A DNA stretch of 44,990 bases from Bradyrhizobium canariense (GTDB taxonomy: Bacteria; Pseudomonadota; Alphaproteobacteria; Rhizobiales; Xanthobacteraceae), in the NCBI RefSeq assembly GCF_019402665.1, contig NZ_VSST01000072.1:1-44990 (forward strand), written 5' to 3'. The translations under genes and the position numbers were made by a program. Each line of letters starts with the position of its first letter. Position 1 is the first letter of the stretch. Below are positions 33,907 through 40,850 of the stretch, in pieces. The notes beneath the pieces are model-generated. The model saw only the letters and a list, made by a program, of their open reading frames with translations, made no database searches and was not told where the DNA came from.

Positions 33907-34889
33907 GACGCGATCCTCTTCCTGGTGATGCACCTGAAGCCGACATGGCTTGCTGAGGTGTCGATCGGCTCGGCATGACGCGCTGCCGGACGATAGCGGC
34001 GGCAATAGTTAGGCGCGCAAAGATGCGAGCCGCCCTTAAGCACCTTGCGCGGAATTCTTATCTTCGGATTTCGGGCGTCGTAGCTCGCATTTTCGGGCCC
34101 ACCCCGCGGATTTTGCGGAATGCAACACGCCTTCGGCGAATCGGCTTCGTGCACCGGCGAATACCAATCGGCCGTCCATTCCCAGACATTGCCGATCATG
34201 TCATGCAGCCCGTAACCGTTGGCCGGGAACGCTGTGACCGGCGAGGTGCGCTCGAAGCCATCGGTCGCCAGATTCTCGTGGGGGAAATTACCCTGCCAAA
34301 TGTTCGCCATATGTTGGCCGCCGGGTAACAGCTCGTTACCCCATGCGAATTCGGCACCGTCTCGTCCGCCGCGTGCAGCGAACTCCCATTCAGCCTCGGT
34401 CGGTAATTCCTTGCCGGCCCATTTGGCATAGGCTTCGACATCTCGGTAGGCGACGTGCACGACGGGATGGTTCTCGAGCCCGCGCAAGTTACTGTGCGGC
34501 CCGTAAGGACGACGCCAATTGGCTCCGAACTTGAACGTCCACCATTCGCTCCAATGGTGCACGTCCACCGCTTGCTGCGGGGGTGTGAAGACGAGAGAGC
34601 CGGCTTTGAGCATGCGCGGCAATGCGCCAGGATAGTCCTTCGCATGGGGTGTCAGTTCAGCGAGGGTGACGTAGCCAGTCGCGTTGATAAAATCGCGAAA
34701 TTGGCGATTGGTGACAGGCGTTCGGTCTATCCAAAATCCGTCCACAGTGACCCGGTGGACCGGCGCCTCCTCAGGATAGTGAGTCTCGGAACCCATCCGA
34801 AAAGTTCCGCCGGGGATATAAACCATCTCCTGGTTTGCTTGCCCCTCAACCGCTGGCCCGGAAAAACATTCCCCACCGGTGAAATTCAT
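33903..34889 (-). CDS. formylglycine-generating enzyme (SUMF1/FGE-type sulfatase activator)
   Basis: A 328-residue FGE-sulfatase-domain protein that oxidises the sulfatase active-site cysteine to formylglycine. The fold starts at VYIPGGTFRMGSETHYPEEA and includes WIDRTPVTNRQFRDFI, LPTEAEWEFAARGG and MIGNVWEWTADWYSP. The two catalytic copper-binding cysteines of aerobic FGE appear as C291 and C296 in GGSHLCAPNYCRRYRPAAR, with the same C-x4-C spacing as human SUMF1 (by memory). There is no obvious signal peptide, implying cytoplasmic action before Tat export of the folded sulfatase. Its stop overlaps the sulfatase ATG. It lies 60 bp after the HAD gene. Confidence 0.9.
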   Translation of the reverse strand: MNFTGGECFSGPAVEGQANQEMVYIPGGTFRMGSETHYPEEAPVHRVTVDGFWIDRTPVTNRQFRDFINATGYVTLAELTPHAKDYPGALPRMLKAGSLVFTPPQQAVDVHHWSEWWTFKFGANWRRPYGPHSNLRGLENHPVVHVAYRDVEAYAKWAGKELPTEAEWEFAARGGRDGAEFAWGNELLPGGQHMANIWQGNFPHENLATDGFERTSPVTAFPANGYGLHDMIGNVWEWTADWYSPVHEADSPKACCIPQNPRGGPENASYDARNPKIRIPRKVLKGGSHLCAPNYCRRYRPAARHAEPIDTSASHVGFRCITRKRIAS

Positions 34890-34949
34890 TTCATCTTGCC
34901 CCTCAACTAACCTTATGGCGGTGTCACGGACATCCGATGGTTCGCGTTC

Positions 34950-35978
34950 TCACTCGAAGGCGAATATCCGCTTCCAGTCATTCTTCATGTCGACCACCGT
35001 CCATCGATTCACCGCTGCGGCGTCCAGGGCCTTGTCCAATTTCCCGAAGTGGGATTGGCGGTCGTAGGCATATTCGCGCTCGGCGTCAGTATGGTGGACG
35101 AGCAAACCGAACCGCGCGCCGGGGGCGAGCGTCGCCCATTGGAGCATTTCAAGGTCTCCATCCGAGTTGCCAAACGCCGCGATGGGGCGGCGGCCGATAT
35201 GTTCATTGATTCCGATTGGCTTACCGCCCTTGTCATCGATGAAATTGACCTCGGGCAACCGGAACAGGACCGGGGTGCTGTCGCGCATCTCAAACCGGGT
35301 CTTGATCGAGGATCCGACCACCTGCTCTGGAGGGACGCCGTAGATGGCATCCGTCCACGGCCGCATGAACTCAACACCGCCGCCTGAAACGATGACAGTC
35401 TTGAAACCGTTCGCCCTAAGGTAGGCGAGCAATTCCAACATCGGTTGGTACACCAACTCGGTGTAGGGTCGTTTGAAGCGTCTGTCGCGCGCCGTCGCAA
35501 GCCAGTCCGCGACGATCGTCTCAAACTCTGCCGTCGTCATACCGGCGTGGGTGACCGCGACCAGTTCGGCAACGCCCTTTTCGCCGGAAGCTGCGAGCGC
35601 GTTCATCTCGCCGTCCAGCACCGCCGTGAAGGGCTGTTTGCCCTTCCATTCCGGGTGCATCGAAGCCATGCCCTTCACGCGATCGAGCACAAAGGCAAGC
35701 TGCACATACATGGGTTGTTCGATCCACAGCGTGCCGTCATTGTCGAAGGTTGCGATCCGCTGTTGGGGCGGCACGAAATATGGGCCGCCCTGGTCCGTGA
35801 CGCGCCTAACGAAGTCGACGATAGATGTCTTCGCCGAACCGTCATTCCAGGAAGGCAACGGATCGCGCTGGGATTGTGCCAGCGCCGACCTGGAGTAAAG
35901 CGAGGCTGAAAGCAGCGGAAGCACCGCCAGGGAAGAAAGAAGAGCGCGCCGATCCAGAGATTCAATGGTTGGCGTCAT
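34950..35978 (-). CDS. exported HAD-superfamily phosphatase-like hydrolase
   Basis: A 342-residue HAD hydrolase. Motif I is FDNDGTLW with nucleophile D79 and D81. Motif II is VIVSGGGVEF, and motif III/IV is AAFGNSDGDLEMLQW, resembling phosphoserine-phosphatase-like members. The N-terminus has DRRALLSSLAVLPLLSA ending SALAQS, a twin-arginine-like signal, so it should act in the periplasm. The ATG encoding MTPTIESLD was chosen because GGAG stands six bases upstream; earlier ATG and TTG codons are poorly placed. It is the first gene of the HAD-FGE-sulfatase unit, behind the FixK-type box. Substrate unknown; removal of phosphate esters alongside sulfate esters is a guess. Confidence 0.82.
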   Translation of the reverse strand: MTPTIESLDRRALLSSLAVLPLLSASLYSRSALAQSQRDPLPSWNDGSAKTSIVDFVRRVTDQGGPYFVPPQQRIATFDNDGTLWIEQPMYVQLAFVLDRVKGMASMHPEWKGKQPFTAVLDGEMNALAASGEKGVAELVAVTHAGMTTAEFETIVADWLATARDRRFKRPYTELVYQPMLELLAYLRANGFKTVIVSGGGVEFMRPWTDAIYGVPPEQVVGSSIKTRFEMRDSTPVLFRLPEVNFIDDKGGKPIGINEHIGRRPIAAFGNSDGDLEMLQWATLAPGARFGLLVHHTDAEREYAYDRQSHFGKLDKALDAAAVNRWTVVDMKNDWKRIFAFE

Positions 35979-36330
35979 ACCCATCTCCAATTGCTCTGCA
36001 AAAGGGGTCGCAACATGCGATCATTCGCCGCGGGCAGCATCTCGTAGTGTTGAAGGATGCTCGAACGATTTTCTGTGGTCAGACGACGATCTCGTCTCCG
36101 TCAGCTATTTTCCGGTAGTAGGTCTTTTGAGGGCAAGTAAGGCTTACAGAAACGGAGCGGCGCACTTCGGGGTTGATCTAGATCAAGCGATAGTCGCTGT
36201 AGGCGAAGGTGCAGGATCATGATCCCAGTCGCGCACGGCGGAATATCGAGAGGCGTCTCTCGCACGCCCTTGCTAAAGCTTTTGGAGGCGATCGATGTTC
36301 GAGAGCCGGTAATCCGGCGGTTAGCTGGTC
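35979..36330. other. regulatory intergenic region of the sulfatase operon
   Basis: 352 bp without a gene. It contains the FixK/FNR-type box, a perfect 12-bp palindrome GGATCATGATCC (36214-36225), and a small hairpin CGAGAG-GCGT-CTCTCG (36247-36262) just past the end of the outer-membrane transporter gene. The hairpin lacks a T-run and is at best a weak terminator, so read-through from the transporter gene is possible. Confidence 0.5.
36173..36186. promoter_or_regulatory. FixK2/FNR-type operator
   Basis: TTGATCTAGATCAA is a perfect 14-bp palindrome matching the FixK/FNR consensus TTGAT-N4-ATCAA at every defined position. If it works at the class II position (centre at -41.5), transcription toward the HAD-FGE-sulfatase genes would begin near 36138, leaving a leader of about 160 nt. 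The other orientation would point into the 3' end of the transporter gene, so the minus-strand operon is the likely target. It implies induction at low oxygen. Confidence 0.7.
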
Positions 36331-37443
36331 TTAGTATTTTCTAACGATGGGCTTTGTCGTCGCAGGCGTTCCAGGCGCGGGCGGCGAGATTGAGAAGGTG
36401 ACCCAAGTGTTCCAGCCGGATGGCCGATTTTCCGCGGCGAACTCTCCGTAAGCCTTCAGATTGAGATAGCCCTGCATGTCGCCGACCGGAAACAGAAAAC
36501 CGATCTGGGGACCGACACCAGCTACCTGGGACTGGAAGCAACCGACGCGGTCACCTGCACCGCTATCGCAGCCCAGTCCCTTGTAGACATAGCCCACGAG
36601 GCCGACCATGACCTGCTTCGACAAGAACTGCGATGCACCCCAGTCGAAGTGCATGTCGACACCATTCTGATACTGCGTCGCCGTATTCTTGAAGTTGTAG
36701 GTGAAGCCGAGCACCCCGGAAAATTCGTGACCGGTCTGCGGATTGAAATAGGTGTAGCCGCCGCCGGCGTCGATCGCTCCGTGTCCGATGCCCAGGTTCG
36801 ACAAACGATCGGATTGGTAAGCGCCGACAGGGATGTCACCGGTGATATAGGTCATGTAGTTGTGGACGCCGGCGTTCCAGCGCAATGCGAATTGCGGCGC
36901 CAGATCCCCAAAGCCCCACGTCGTGTCGCTGATCGTGTCGGACCGCGCGAAGGGAACATTGCCGAACGGCGTCGTGATCACGCCGGACAAGGTCCCCGCC
37001 AAGCTGGTGCCGACGACTCCATAGGCTGCGAGGAGCGAAACTGACGCCTGGCCGCCGAGCACCGGCGTTGCAAATACATAGCTCGGAAGCACAAGGCCGA
37101 GATCGCCGGTGGCGTTCACATTCAGATTCAGATTTGCGTTCACGGCAAAGTTGGCCGGGACCCTGCCGAGCGTAAATTCACGCGCCCGCGCGACGTCGGC
37201 GCCGGCGGATACGGAGGTGTGGTAGTAGATGGTCGCCAAGGACCAGCCCGGCTGCTGCGGCGTGGCCGCGAGGCTTCCGAAGAGGCCGGGGATCCAGAAA
37301 CTGATGCCGTTTTCGTCGGCGACGGCAGACTGCGCAAAAAGCAACAGAGTGGACGTCAGGAGGGCTGCAGAAATAACTCTGCGTCGATGTGCTGGGACTG
37401 AGCGCTCGCTTTTCGCAGCAGCAAGCGCGGCTCTCACCGTCAC
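36331..37443 (-). CDS. outer-membrane transporter, phenol-degradation MetA-pathway type
   Basis: A 370-residue predicted beta-barrel of the Phenol_MetA_deg/COG4313 family, thought to bring hydrophobic compounds across the outer membrane. A signal peptide follows a basic start (RRRVISAALLTSTLLLFAQSAVA-DEN). The mature part consists of alternating amphipathic strands with FWIPGLFGSLAATPQQPGWS, WGFGDLAPQFALRWNAG and FSGVLGFTYNFKN, ending in an aromatic strand. Start is GTG, supported by GGAG seven bases upstream; no suitable ATG exists. It sits beside the sulfatase operon in the same direction and may supply its substrate. The specific ligand is unknown. Confidence 0.8.
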   Translation of the reverse strand: MTVRAALAAAKSERSVPAHRRRVISAALLTSTLLLFAQSAVADENGISFWIPGLFGSLAATPQQPGWSLATIYYHTSVSAGADVARAREFTLGRVPANFAVNANLNLNVNATGDLGLVLPSYVFATPVLGGQASVSLLAAYGVVGTSLAGTLSGVITTPFGNVPFARSDTISDTTWGFGDLAPQFALRWNAGVHNYMTYITGDIPVGAYQSDRLSNLGIGHGAIDAGGGYTYFNPQTGHEFSGVLGFTYNFKNTATQYQNGVDMHFDWGASQFLSKQVMVGLVGYVYKGLGCDSGAGDRVGCFQSQVAGVGPQIGFLFPVGDMQGYLNLKAYGEFAAENRPSGWNTWVTFSISPPAPGTPATTKPIVRKY

Positions 37444-37655
37444 ATTGTGGCTCCAAAACTGGTCGCCTGAGAGTAGAACTGTACGCCATTGTGCGGCTTA
37501 GGCAAGTAGCAAGTTCAGCCATGACCCGATGGCCGAAAATAGATGAATGGATTGAGGGAAGCCACAGCGCAAATTGGATATGGCAGAGTCCGCGTGCGGC
37601 CCTGTGACAGACGGCTAGCTCCCGCGCACCACCCAGCCAAGGATCATCTCAAACA

Positions 37656-37685
37656 AAAGCCCCGGCGGTTTCCCGCCGGGGCTTT
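37656..37685 (-). terminator. intrinsic terminator after the porin fragment
   Basis: A 13-bp perfect stem AAAGCCCCGGCGG/CCGCCGGGGCTTT with a 4-nt loop, followed on the minus strand by TGTTTGAG. The stem core is the same as that of the intact porin's terminator about 1.07 kb away, showing that the duplication included the 3' flank. Confidence 0.8.
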
Positions 37686-37707
37686 CCGTTAGGTCGTTAG
37701 ACCGAAC

Positions 37708-38068
37708 TTACCAGTTGCGCTGAGCGCGGAGGAGCAGAACGACCGAGTTCTGATCCTTGAGTTGGTAGGTCGCAGCCGGCTTGGCCGGGATCGCCGTCAC
37801 AGCGGCCGGGGTGACGATACCGGCATACTTCTGGTCGAGATGGGTCCTCAGCCGAGAACGTCAGGTTCTTGACCGGGGTCCAGCGGGTGATGACACCCAC
37901 CTGGCCGACGGCGAGGTCCGGGTTGCACGAGGTCACGCCCGCAAACCCAAGACCGATCACACCACCACCAGCACCACCGGCGCCGCAGAGCGTGGTCTTA
38001 GCCAAGGTGCCGAACTGCGCCTGAGCGTAGGCACCGTAGATCGCCGTGTTCCAGTAGGGATCCCAGTC
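37708..38068 (-). pseudogene. truncated, frameshifted 3' copy of the porin gene
   Basis: About 360 bp homologous to the last ~120 codons of the adjacent intact porin. Its reading frame gives GVTSCNPDLAVGQVGVITRW and VKNLTFSAE. At about 37846-37850 a net 8-bp deletion relative to the intact gene shifts the frame, and the remainder continues in another frame as HLDQKYAGIVT and AATYQLKDQNSVVLLLRAQR, ending at the same NW-stop. Homology ceases near 38068 and no start or signal peptide is present. It is a dead remnant of a tandem porin gene, retaining its terminator. Confidence 0.88.
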
Positions 38069-38290
38069 CGCCTCTTCTGCAACGGCCTCGGCTGAAGCGT
38101 AGCGTGCGACCGGTCACGGAAGCGCCGCGGTGCCGGCAGCGTGGAATAGCGGTGGCTTCTTCAGAAGCGAAACCCTCCGCCTCGATTACCACGATGGCGT
38201 GGATTGAGTGAGACGCTCTACGCCAGTTGTGGTAGCATCTGTCCGGGAACAGGCATCTGCTGTCCCAGATCAACAAAAACGAGGAAAGCC

Positions 38291-38545
38291 ATGAAGACGT
38301 TGGCCATGTCCGCTTTTGCTCTTGTCGCCATGTCGATTACGCCGGTGAATGCAGAGCCCATCAAAGTCGCAGCCGAAACGAGCAATGGCGCTAGGGTCCA
38401 ATGCTCCCTGTCCAGTGGTGTGGGTCACAATTGCAGAAACGTTCTCAACTTCAAAACTTTCTACGAGTGCCAAGCCAACAGGATGGAGAGGGGCTGGACC
38501 AGCATTGAGAGCTCCAACTACTGCCGAACCCTCGACGTGAAATAA
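38291..38545 (+). CDS. small secreted cysteine-containing protein
   Basis: An 84-residue protein with a clear signal peptide (MKTLAMSAFALVAMSITPVNA-EP). The mature ~60 residues contain four cysteines (VQCSLSSG, GHNCRNVL, YECQANRM, NYCRTLDVK), suggesting two disulfides and a small compact periplasmic or secreted domain. The ATG has an excellent GAGGAAA ribosome-binding site, and a rho-independent terminator follows, so it is a complete one-gene unit. It lies between the porin remnant and the intact porin on the opposite strand. I do not know the family. Confidence 0.75.
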   Translation: MKTLAMSAFALVAMSITPVNAEPIKVAAETSNGARVQCSLSSGVGHNCRNVLNFKTFYECQANRMERGWTSIESSNYCRTLDVK

Positions 38546-38570
38546 CGACGGTTTCTGTTTGGACTCCAGG

Positions 38571-38596
38571 AGGCCGCCTCTGTTGGCGGCCTTTTT
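38571..38596 (+). terminator. intrinsic terminator of the small secreted protein gene
   Basis: AGGCCGCC and GGCGGCCT form an 8-bp stem with a 6-nt loop (TCTGTT), followed by TTTTC on the plus strand. It begins about 25 bp past the stop codon. Confidence 0.8.
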
Positions 38597-38717
38597 CGTA
38601 CCAAGAGCCCGGCACCGAGACCGCCTCTGCGCCTCAGAGGCGCGATGACGATTGATCCCAATCTCATCGCGCTTGACCGACCATCGCTTGCTCTTCGACC
38701 GCGAGGGACAAGGCCAG

Positions 38718-38751
38718 CAAAAAAAAAGCCCCGGCGGTTTCCCGCCGGGGC
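38718..38751 (-). terminator. intrinsic terminator of the porin gene
   Basis: On the minus strand a 10-bp stem GCCCCGGCGG/CCGCCGGGGC with a GAAA tetraloop is followed by nine or ten T residues. It lies about 26 bp past the porin stop and is one of the strongest terminators in the window. Confidence 0.9.
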
Positions 38752-38776
38752 CCTCTGTCAGGTCGTTAGACCGAAC

Positions 38777-40345
38777 TTACCAGTTGCGCTGAGCGCGGAG
38801 GAGCATAACGACCGAGTCTTGGTCCCTCAGCTCATAGGTCGCGGCCGGCTTGGCCGCGGGACCGTTGATAGCCGTGGTGGTCACGACGCCAGCATACTTC
38901 TGGTCAAGGCGGGTCCAGGAGACGTCCGCCGAGAACGTCAGGTTCTTGACCGGGGTCCAGCGGGTGATGAGACCCACCGTGCCAAGCGCGAAGTCCGGAT
39001 TGCAGGACGTCACGCCGGCAACACCCGAGATGATGCCCGCGGGTCCGCAGAGGAAGCCCTTCGCACCGCTGCCGAACTGAGCCTGAGCGTACGAACCGTA
39101 GATCGCCGTGTTCCAATACGCATCCCAGTTATGGGTGTACGCACCGCGGAAGCCCCAGGTCTTGATGGTTTCCTGCTGACCGCCCGTGACGAACACGGTG
39201 TCCGGAGCATTCGCCGCGCCCACGCTGGCGTAGGCAACGTTTGAGCTACCGTAAAGCGCGAACGAGCTACCCGCGAGGTTCTGGAAGTTGTAGCGGGTCG
39301 CACCATCGGTGTAGACGCCCTGGATGTTGATCACGTCACCCGCACCGGTCGGGATGTTCTTGATCGACAGAGCAAGCTGAACCGCCCAACCCCACTTGTC
39401 GTCGGGATGGCCCGTCGCCTCGGTTGCGCCGTAGTAGGCAACGTGGTTGTCATGCGCAGCCACCGACGCCTGGAAGAGACCCCAAGCCTGGTCGACACGG
39501 ACCATACCCACGAGGTTCGGCGAACGCGAGCCACCGATGGCATTCGAACCATAAGCGGCGCCAGTCACGCCGCTGAGGCCCGCTGCACCGCTCAGGTTGA
39601 GGTTGCCGGCTTGCATGTAAGCCGTCGGATCTTCCGCCGAGAACGCCGCCGTGACGCCCTGGCCGAAGTCAGCAGTGTAGCTGAACTGGTTGATACCGGT
39701 GACCGTGCCGCTACCGCCGGCGAGACCGTCGAAGTTGTTGCCGGGATAGTTGGTCCAGGGCGCGTCGAACTGCGACACGGCCTTACCCATCGTGAAGCCA
39801 GCGAACTGGATGAAGGCGTAGTACACGCCGAGCGAACCGCCCGAGGTGCCGCCGTCGGTCGGGTTGATCGACGAGCCAACGAGGGCCGGCGCTGCACCCG
39901 AGGTGTTGAGGGCCAGCGTGCTGCTGTAGGCGGTCGTGCCAGTCGCGCTGCCGGTGCCGTTGTAGTTACCGGTCGTCCACGAGAACACGCCGTCGAAGAA
40001 GGTACGGACAACGCCGTATTCAGTCGCGGTGCGGGTGTCGATGTTCAGGTCTTCACGAGCGCGCGCCGTGTAGTAGTTCGTCAGGCGGTTGCGCCCGCCG
40101 TTGTTACCGCTGGACTGCCAGTTGATGTCGCTGTTCGTGTTCAGCGCGACTTCAGCGCGCAAATAACCACCCAGCTTGATGCAGGTGTCAGTGCCGGGGA
40201 TGTAGTAGAAACCCGCACCGTACAGGGAGCAGATCTTCACGTATTCGACCGCTTTGGCCTTCACGGGGAGATCGGCTGCCTGCGCTCCGCCAACAGCGAT
40301 CAGACCCGCTGCGGAACCGAGCAAAAGGCTCTTAACCAACTTCAT
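38777..40345 (-). CDS. outer-membrane porin (Porin_2 / Omp2b-like)
   Basis: A 522-residue 16-strand-type porin, a general diffusion channel. It has a signal peptide (MKLVKSLLLGSAAGLIAVGG, cleaved after AQA), then the family start ADLPVKAKAVEYVKICSLYG. The N-terminal KLGGYLRAEVAL and alternating Gly/Asn/aromatic strands follow, with the C-terminal LLRAQRNW ending in an aromatic residue as in barrel-assembly signals. CSLYG and TDTCIKLGG suggest a disulfide, as in Omp2b. GGAGG lies seven bases before the ATG. The gene ends at a strong terminator and is followed by its broken paralogue. Confidence 0.92.
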   Translation of the reverse strand: MKLVKSLLLGSAAGLIAVGGAQAADLPVKAKAVEYVKICSLYGAGFYYIPGTDTCIKLGGYLRAEVALNTNSDINWQSSGNNGGRNRLTNYYTARAREDLNIDTRTATEYGVVRTFFDGVFSWTTGNYNGTGSATGTTAYSSTLALNTSGAAPALVGSSINPTDGGTSGGSLGVYYAFIQFAGFTMGKAVSQFDAPWTNYPGNNFDGLAGGSGTVTGINQFSYTADFGQGVTAAFSAEDPTAYMQAGNLNLSGAAGLSGVTGAAYGSNAIGGSRSPNLVGMVRVDQAWGLFQASVAAHDNHVAYYGATEATGHPDDKWGWAVQLALSIKNIPTGAGDVINIQGVYTDGATRYNFQNLAGSSFALYGSSNVAYASVGAANAPDTVFVTGGQQETIKTWGFRGAYTHNWDAYWNTAIYGSYAQAQFGSGAKGFLCGPAGIISGVAGVTSCNPDFALGTVGLITRWTPVKNLTFSADVSWTRLDQKYAGVVTTTAINGPAAKPAATYELRDQDSVVMLLRAQRNW

Positions 40346-40850
40346 GTTAAACCTCCAAGTTTGCCATAGGGAAGGTTCCGGATCCGCTGGGTGAAGACAC
40401 CCTAAGGTTGGTTCCCTTGTCCCTTAAATTCACCGCTTAGTCGCTTCGCGCCTTCGGACACACCCGCTGAACGCGAGGGACTTAAGCGAACCACCTAAGA
40501 CGGGACGACCTCGGGATGCCCCCCTCCGTCGCTCAGTCACAATTACCGAACGCCCTTGCACACACAACAACAGAACGCTTCAGAACGGGCCGATGGAGCG
40601 TGTTTTCCGGCGGGTGTTGCACAAATAACACGCAGATGTGATCAGAACGACTTTGTACCTCATTGAATCTACAGCGTTTTTTCGACGGGTTTCATTTGCC
40701 GTCCAAAGTTCCGGCACGGGCCCCCCACGCGCAGAGACGCTCTGTTGTGGGGCAGAGGCGTCCGAATCGTGGAATCAACCAAGGACCCGGCAGGGACCAA
40801 ACCTTCGGGAACTCGCTGGCCTGATCAGCAAGCGGCCGCGACGGCCGTCC
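40346..40850. other. 505-bp leader/promoter region of the porin
   Basis: No supported gene. Next to the porin ATG lies a strong Shine-Dalgarno (GGAGG). The rest should contain the porin promoter and a long leader, consistent with abundant, regulated porin mRNA, but I could not identify a convincing -35/-10 pair. A CCCGCGCAGAG-like GC patch near 40.72 kb sits close to the 3' end of the TPR gene. No known riboswitch or small RNA was recognised. Confidence 0.4.

Noticed and set aside
36247..36262. Terminator after the outer-membrane transporter
   Set aside because: The 6-bp stem has no following T-run on the minus strand, so termination is not supported.
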